From assembly GCA_033398695.1 (NCBI GenBank), contig CM065819.1, positions 7,675,501-7,739,500 of the forward strand: 64,000 bases of DNA, written 5' to 3'. Within the stretch, counting starts at the first letter, position 1. The number at the start of each line of letters is the position of its first letter. This document shows positions 58,140 through 64,000 of this stretch, one piece after another. Both the position numbers and the translations under genes were made by a program. This DNA comes from Orobanche coerulescens (Eukaryota > Streptophyta > Magnoliopsida > Lamiales > Orobanchaceae). A model generated the notes under the pieces. It made no database searches. It worked only from the letters and a program-made list of their open reading frames with translations, and was not told where the DNA came from.

Positions 58140-58980
58140 TAACTTAATAAATAATAGTTTTCATCTATTTTTATTCGTTTTCATCCGTTTTTATACGTTT
58201 TTATCTATTTTCATCCCTTTTTATACGTTTTTATCCGTTTTAATACGTTTTTATTCGTTTTTATTTGTTTTTATGTGTTTTTAAATGTTTTCATCTGGTT
58301 TTATATGTTTTGGTCTGGTTTTCTTACGTTTTTATCCGTCTTTATCCGTTTTCATCCGTTTTGCTCATTTTCGTCCGTTTTTATACGTTTTTATCCGTTT
58401 TTATACGCTTTCGTCCGTTTTTCTTACGTTTCATACGTTTTTATTCGTTTTCATCCTTTTTATGTGTTTTTGTTCGTTTTTATCCGTTTTTACACGCTTT
58501 TGCCCGGTTTTCTTACGTTTTCATATGTTTTTATCCGTATTTATCCGTTTTCATCCCTTTTTATACGTTTTCGTCCGCTTTTATACGTTTTTATCCGTTT
58601 TTATGCGTTTTTATACGTTTTTGTCCCTTTTTATACGTTCTTCCGTTTTTATATGCTTTCGTCTGCTTTTCTTACGTTTTCATACGTTTTTTTGCCGTTT
58701 TCAATCGTTTTTATGAGTTTTTGTTCGTTTTTATACGTTTTCTTCCGTTTTTATATGCTTTCGTCCGTTGTCCTTACATTTTTACCCATTTTCATCCGTT
58801 TTTGTCTGTTTTTTATTCGTTCTCATCCGTTTTTATACGTTTTCGTCTGTTTTTATACATTTTCGTCCGTGTTTATACACTTTCGTCTGTTTTTATATGT
58901 TTTCGTCCATTTTTATACGTTTTCATATGTTTTATACGTTTTCGTCCATTTTTATACGTTTTCATCCACTTTATCAATGT
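58140..58980. repeat. Left array of CGTTTTTAT-type short repeats
   Basis: About 840 bp of variants of 'cgtttttatccgtttttata' with a period near 10-12 bp. All three plus-strand frames stay open for long stretches because the units lack stops, giving Phe/Arg/Val/Tyr-rich translations that are not real proteins. Confidence 0.93.
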
Positions 58981-59039
58981 TGCAAAAATCAGCCGATAGG
59001 CCGAATCGGTCTATATATATATTATGGTAAAAATTTTCA

Positions 59040-59735
59040 TCCGAAAGAGTATAAAAACAGATGAAAATGGATAAAGACGGATAAAAACGTATGAAAATGT
59101 AAGAAAACCAGATGAAAACGTATAAAAACAGACAAAAACGCATAAAAACGTATTAAAAACGGATGAAAATGTATAAAAATGGATGAAAATGTATAAAAAC
59201 AGATGAAAACGTATAAAAACAGACAAAAACGGCAAAAAACGTATGAAAACGTAAGAAAAGTGGACGAAAGCGTATAAAAATGGAAGAAAACGTATAAAAA
59301 CGGACAAAAACGTATAAAAACGTATAAAAGCGGACGAAAACGTATAAAAAGGGATGAAAACGGATAAATATGGATAAAAACATATGAAAACGTAAGAAAA
59401 CCGGACGAAAGCGTGTAAAAACGGATAAAAACGAACAAAAACACATAAAAACGGATGAAAACGAATAAAAACGTAAGAAAACGGATGAAAGCGTATAAAA
59501 ACGGATGAAAACGTATAAAAACGGACGAAAATGTGCAAAAACGGATGAAAACGGATAAAGACGGAAAAAACGTAAGAAAACCAGACCAAAACATATAAAA
59601 CCAGATGAAAACATTTAAAAACAAATAAAAACGGATAAAAACGTATTAAAACGGATAAAAATGTATAAAAACGGATGAAAACGGATAAAAACGTATTAAA
59701 ACGGACGAAAACGAATAAAAACGGATGAAAGCTAT
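59040..59735. repeat. Right array of short repeats, inverted copy of the left array
   Basis: Variants of 'aaaacggataaaaacgtata', the complement of the left array, separated from it by about 55 bp (58985-59035). Together they could form a hairpin with a stem of about 700-800 bp, plus the outer arms. Confidence 0.93.
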
Positions 59736-59985
59736 TATTTATTAAGTTAAATAAATAACAAAATGACTAAATTGCACCGTTGGTCCTTATGGGTGGGAAA
59801 AGACGAAAATACCCTCGAGTGGACGAGGCATAACGACCGTTAGTGATGCCAGTTAGAGCGAGGGACCAACGGTACATAACGTTTCGCAGTTAAGGATGGA
59901 CGGTGCAATTTTTTCGGTCAAAGGACGAAACTTGTCGGTCAACGCATACCACAAGGACGAATGGTGTAGTTTACTCTACTTATTA

Positions 59986-60393
59986 TGATAATACTACGAA
60001 CTATAAGAATATGGCTTTAATGTATATATATTTTTAGCATAATAATAGAAGATGGTGAGAAAGATGAAGCACATGAACAAGTGTTGAGAATAATTGTGTA
60101 GTATACAACTCTTACAAAGTGGCCAATTTACCAATATTACATACTACACAACAAATAATATTGTTTATAATACAATTTTAAAACTTTGTCATCATTTCAA
60201 TTCAATAATACTACTATTGATTAACATGATTTACTATTTGATTCCATGAATCATCTCACCCCCCCTTTGAAATATCTTATATCATGATGTCTTGTTTGAG
60301 AAAAACACAAGCTGCCTCGGTAAAAACCTTTTAAGAAAAACGCAGTGGGACAAAAACTTAAAAAAGGGAAAGAGTACAGTTGTGTACTCCCCC
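59986..60393 (-). repeat. AT-rich flank and probable copia 3' LTR piece
   Basis: On the minus strand, from about 60385 'tgtactctttccc' is followed by 'ttttgtcccactgcg' and 'aaaggtttttaccgaggca', typical of the start of some plant copia LTRs, after a 'gagggggag' polypurine-like tract. The other LTR end was not identified. Confidence 0.5.
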
Positions 60394-61383
60394 TCAACCC
60401 AGCATCAGTAGTTCTTCTTTAAAGATCTCGAAGATGATGCATCCCAATATTTGTATATGTTTCTTGAGAAATGTTGTTGGGAGAGACTTCGTGAGGAGAT
60501 CTGCCACATTATCACAAGATCGAATATAGTGGATGTCAGTCTCTTTATTTCTTTCAAGTTCATGAGTGAATTTGAAGAACTTCAGGGTTATATGTTTGGT
60601 ATTATCACTTTTGATGCATCCTTCTTTCATTTGAGTAACACATGGAGAATTACCTTTCTGTAATATTGTTGGATCCTTATTGGCTGGTAAGTCTGATGTT
60701 CTTCGGATATGTTGTGTTACTGATCTTAATCATCTGCATTCTTTATTGGCTTCATGAAGAGATATTATCTCAGCATGGTTTAAGGAAGTAGTTATGAGTG
60801 TCTGCTTTTGGGATTTCCAGTATATTGCAGTGCCGTCATATGTGAACACATGTCCAGTTTGTGCTTTAGAATTATGTGGATTAGATAGATAATCTGCATC
60901 TGCATAGCCAAGCAAAATTGATTTTCCAACGTTAGAATAGAACAAACCAAGATCAAGCATACATCATAGGTATCTGAATATATGTTTTATTCCCCCCCAA
61001 TGTCTCTTTGTAAGACATGAACTAAATCTCGCTAGTAAATTTACCACGAATGCTATATCAGGCCTTGTACAATTAGCAAGATACACAAGAGCTTCAATTG
61101 CACTAAGGTGTGGTGTTTCAGAAAGTTCCTCTTTATTTTCTTCTTTTGGTCTAAATGGATCATTTTCAAACATGAAGTGTTCTATCAATCATTGGGGAAC
61201 TCAAGGAGGTTCCCTTTCTCCATGTTAAATCTTTTCAATACACTTTTTGTATAATTTGATTGGTGTATCGATATTCCATTTTTAATATGTTCTATTTGTA
61301 AACCAAGGCACAACCTTGTTTTCCCCATATCTTTCATTTCAAATTCTTTCTTTAATTAATCTATTGCTTCTAGAATTTCTTTA
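60394..61383 (-). pseudogene. Ty1/copia pol fragment (end of RT and RNase H)
   Basis: Minus-strand frames carry, in order, copia RT end text (LGLQIEHIKNGISIHQSNYT near 61330-61260), ALVYLANCTRPDIAFVVNLL (61188-60964), the RNase H block LLGYADADYLSNPHNSKAQT with WKSQKQTLITTSLNHAEI (60960-60730) and a tail VADLLTKSLPTTFLKKHI (60630-60394). Frames are separated by stops. The upstream part is cut off at 61383, where LTR Z begins. Confidence 0.85.
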
Positions 61384-61780
61384 TGTAATACCCGGTTGTA
61401 ATTCAGTCATTATCATTCAGTAATTTCATTCGATAATTTTATTTTTTTGACGGAAGTCCATCTTAGCGACTCTATTGTTACCTTTTCGTCATTCCGAGAA
61501 TGATTAATTCTACACTTTTTGTCATATGAGTTCGTCTCGATGTCGTTCTGTTGAATTCCGTGTTCTTTAGCGACTTTTCCACGTATGAGTTCGACTTTGT
61601 AAAATCACCATTAATTTTTGGAAACTCCAAAAATTCTGAATCTTTGCAATATTATAGAACATCAAGTTAGCTTTCCAATGGTTCAAACGGTGAGTCAATC
61701 GGAGTCCGGACGAGGGAGTTATGGTCGAAATAGCTAAGACACACACATTTTCCAGTTTTGGCCGAGCAGCCTGTACCGGG

Positions 61781-61877
61781 GGCCGCGGCTCCTGCCGTAA
61801 GGGCCGCGGCACATTGCCGAGTCACTGCCGCGGCACACTCGGCCGGGCCGCGGCACACAGTGCAGTCTGCACTATAA
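61781..61877 (+). promoter_or_regulatory. LTR Z promoter: GCCGCGGCAC motifs and TATAA box
   Basis: Copies at 61781 (GGCCGCGGC), 61801 (GGCCGCGGCAC), 61826 (TGCCGCGGCA) and 61846 (GGCCGCGGCAC), then TATAA at 61873-61877, about 17 bp after the last. The motif equals that of LTR X, while the surrounding backbone equals that of LTR Y. Confidence 0.55.
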
Positions 61878-62567
61878 CTTCGTTTTTTTGAGAAGAAACA
61901 CTCATTTTTCATCCTATATTCGAGAGAGAGGGTTTGTGGGAGAAAGTTTCTTCATCAATCACTTGAATACTCGATTCTTCATCATTTTCATTCGGTTGTG
62001 AAGCTTGGATCTTCGATCTAACGCGTATTCATCGAATCAAAGTGTTTGGATCTTCAAAGATAATTTTCTCAAACCTCTTGGATTTCGATTTGTATTGAGA
62101 TATGATGTTTTGGATGTTATAATCATGTTGTATGAAGAGATATACATATGATTATGAGTATGTATGAATATTCATCGGATTAAAGAAAGGTTATTCAAGA
62201 ACACTTTGAATATTGAGTTGGATTTGGGGATTTTCGATTAATTGTTGTCGAAATCACAAATTTGGATATTCATATTGGATTATTGATCGTATTGAAGATG
62301 TTTTGTTGGTTTGAAACACTTCTTGTGGATTTGATATTGATATTATTGAGGTTTGGTTGTAAACAATCGAAGTTTGGCCTCAACGTGTTCGATATAATGC
62401 CCCAATGAACTTGGTTTAGTCGTATCGACGTTTTGAGTTAGTTATATTCGTGTTTGATTCGTATGTTGAACGAATTGTTGGTAATTGTGTTATTCAAGGT
62501 TGTTCGAGCGACCGGTAGTTTCCTTAGGACGTTGTTCGAGAGAGATCGTATCATCACCGGTGTTAAG

Positions 62568-63213
62568 GTAAGTTAATTCTTACTCAGTTAAAGGGATATT
62601 CATTCCTTTCGTTGTTGTTCATTCATAATCATAATTCATTCATATAGTATTAACCGTATCGAGACTTGTCATTGTCAATTAATCACTTCAGTCACAAGGA
62701 ACGACGGTTCCAATCATTTCATTGAGCTGTCATTCATTTCACTATCATTTCATCTCGATGAGTCATTATTGATTTCGATGTCACTTTTGTTATCTCGTGG
62801 CATTCCGGGTCATACTGGCGTGCCGGTTGGTATGTGTAGGATTTTCATGTCGGGCACATATTAAGTCGTGTGTTGGTTGTTGGCCTCACATCGGATCGCA
62901 CACGAGAAGATCACTTCGTGAGACTGATTAGGTACAAGACCACACGTGTATTCGATCGATACTCGATGGTGGCTTGTGCACGGACACATTTCCATCCCGG
63001 GCGTAGTGTGGCGCCACCCTTTGAGCCGTACTATTAGTTGATTTATACAACATGTTTGATTGCGTATGTTTTCAACAAGATTGGGTTATAATCTAACCGA
63101 TTCATTTTTGATCGAACTTGTGGTTTATACAACATATATATGATTGTGTTTATTCAACTCTTGAGGATTATTGTTCTGTGTAACTGACCCCGTTGGGGGA
63201 TTTTGTTTTTCAG
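62568..63213 (+). other. Predicted leader intron inside LTR Z
   Basis: Donor AAG|GTAAGTTAA at 62568; acceptor TTTTTCAG|GT at 63213. The CCCC-GTT-GGGG hairpin lies 13 nt before the acceptor. This is the cleanest GT-AG version of the LTR introns in the window. Splicing is inferred. Confidence 0.45.
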
Positions 63214-63568
63214 GTCGTGGCAAGGCTAAGGTACGGGAAGAGAACGTTGACGGCGAGGAGTCCCAGTGATACTAGTAGGGGGCCCCAGTCCTTTCATTCA
63301 CCGTGTTTCCTCATTTTATTTCCGCTGCAGATTTCCGTTTGGATTTTGAGTTCATTCAGTATTGTATATTTTATCTCCATATAAAATATACTTGTATTCA
63401 GTCATTTTCCTTGGGTGTGTTGTAATAAAACTCCTCATCGGAGTAATTAATGATGTAATGTGGTTCGGTACTACATTTACCCTGTGTATTTCATTCATTT
63501 TCACTCGCCTGGTGGGTCCTAGTCGGGGTCCACGGCACTGTAATATCCGCCTAGTTTGGGGTGTTACA

Positions 63569-64000
63569 GAGTTGGTATCGGAGCGTGGTTTTGAATACTA
63601 CCTTCCGAGTCATGTTTCATTTGAAATCATCATTCATCAAACTAGTATCATTGGACTTTCGCGTCACGTGTGACCCGTGCAAGAGCCGAGCCCTTCAGAC
63701 CAAGGAACAGTAAGATTTCCTCATTTATCATTTTCATTTGTGATCAAGTCGATCATGTTAATTCATTAATCACTCAGTTCATTTCATTGTTCAGTTGTTG
63801 ATCTTGAGGATCATATCATTAATCTTGTTAACTTGTATAAATTAATCATTTCGAGAATTTCATCACATAATCACGTCACCTCAGTTGATCATTCATGTAA
63901 TCATTGCGTTTGGGCGCGTATGCTCATTTTCATCATTTCATAACGTAATCATAATGTGATAATCATGCGAGATATATAATCATTTCGTGACTTTTCCACT
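63569..64000 (+). mobile_element. Start of the interior of gypsy element Z
   Basis: Primer site at 63573-63584, then AT-rich leader that resembles the complement of Y at 23840-24360. No coding sequence before the window ends. Confidence 0.75.

Larger units (their letters stand above)
56072..59976. mobile_element. Giant foldback Mutator-like element, TSD TACTTATTA
   Basis: Inverted ends of several hundred bp: GAGTAAATTACACCATTCGT on the left and its near-perfect complement on the right, continuing through 'cgtcctttgatcg', 'ttgcaccgtccatcctt' and 'aaacgttatgtaccgttgg'. Identical 9-bp duplications TACTTATTA (56063-56071, 59977-59985) fit Mutator. Inside the arms come mirrored arrays (58140-58980 and 59040-59735) around a spacer of about 55 bp, so nearly the whole element without the Harbinger insertion (about 2.07 kb) is one inverted repeat. 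No mudrA-like transposase seen. Confidence 0.9.
61384..63568 (+). repeat. 5' LTR of gypsy element Z
   Basis: Starts TGTAATACCCGG and ends GGGGTGTTACA. A primer site TGGTATCGGAGC (63573-63584) follows, so it is a 5' LTR. Much of it aligns with the LTRs of element Y in inverted orientation. Landmarks: GCCGCGGCAC cluster and TATAA (61781-61877), GGTAAGTTAA donor (GT at 62568), CCCC-GTT-GGGG hairpin (63188-63198), TTTTTCAG acceptor (to 63213), conserved end module (63509-63568). The TSD partner lies outside the window; 'cttta' precedes the LTR. Confidence 0.88.

Noticed and set aside
58265..59624. Long overlapping open frames of 140-250 codons on both strands, rich in Phe, Arg, Val and Tyr
   Set aside because: They arise because the short CGTTTTTAT-type repeat has no stop in several frames. 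All frames look alike and none has gene-like composition.

Overview
This window is nuclear DNA of a flowering plant, most likely a eudicot. The signs are one spliced glycosyltransferase gene with GT-AG introns and dense plant transposable elements: chromovirus-type Ty3/gypsy elements with tRNA-Met-like primer sites, Ty1/copia, an RTE-type LINE, a SINE tail, hAT, Mutator, PIF/Harbinger and Stowaway. No tRNA, rRNA or CRISPR array was seen. All gene models and element boundaries come from reading splice sites, terminal repeats and target-site duplications (TSDs) by eye.

Layout. (1) 1-10977: plus-strand gypsy remains. These are the 3' end of element A with its 3.3-kb LTR, a SINE tail, and the shrunken element B, whose 5' LTR is split by a perfect solo LTR (C). 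(2) 11003-31757: a stack of hAT elements. A hAT with TSD TGCATGAG (11911-31396) holds gypsy X (12879-30695, minus strand, TSD GATGG). Gypsy Y (17358-26664, minus strand, TSD GTTTA) lies inside the reverse transcriptase of X. (3) 32661-54976: the only clear host gene, a plant sialyltransferase-like (GT29) gene with 12 exons and a continuous 440-codon frame. It stays readable although its introns are packed with transposons. Intron 2 holds an LTR element that carries a PDS5-like gene fragment, itself hit by a hAT. Intron 5 holds a hAT and a Stowaway. The 12.6-kb last intron holds a LINE split by a hAT that is split by a second hAT, plus a further hAT. The innermost hAT encodes an apparently intact 808-aa transposase. 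(4) 56072-59976: a giant inverted-repeat Mutator-like element with arrays of a CGTTTTTAT-type repeat and a PIF/Harbinger element in one arm. The Harbinger keeps an intact Myb/SANT-like ORF. (5) 59986-64000: a copia fragment cut by gypsy Z, of which only the 5' LTR and the start of the interior are in the window.

The most unusual signal is in the gypsy LTRs. Just upstream of a TATA-like box each family carries a cluster of its own CpG-rich, dyad-symmetric motif of about 12 bp. Y and Z share an LTR backbone but carry different motifs, while X and Z share a motif on different backbones. Downstream, all the families with a readable copy appear to have a leader intron inside the LTR. It starts with a GC or GT donor, often contains short tandem repeats, and ends with a CCCC...GGGG hairpin close to the 3' splice site. 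Four families have a second hairpin, TAGC...GCTA, just before it.
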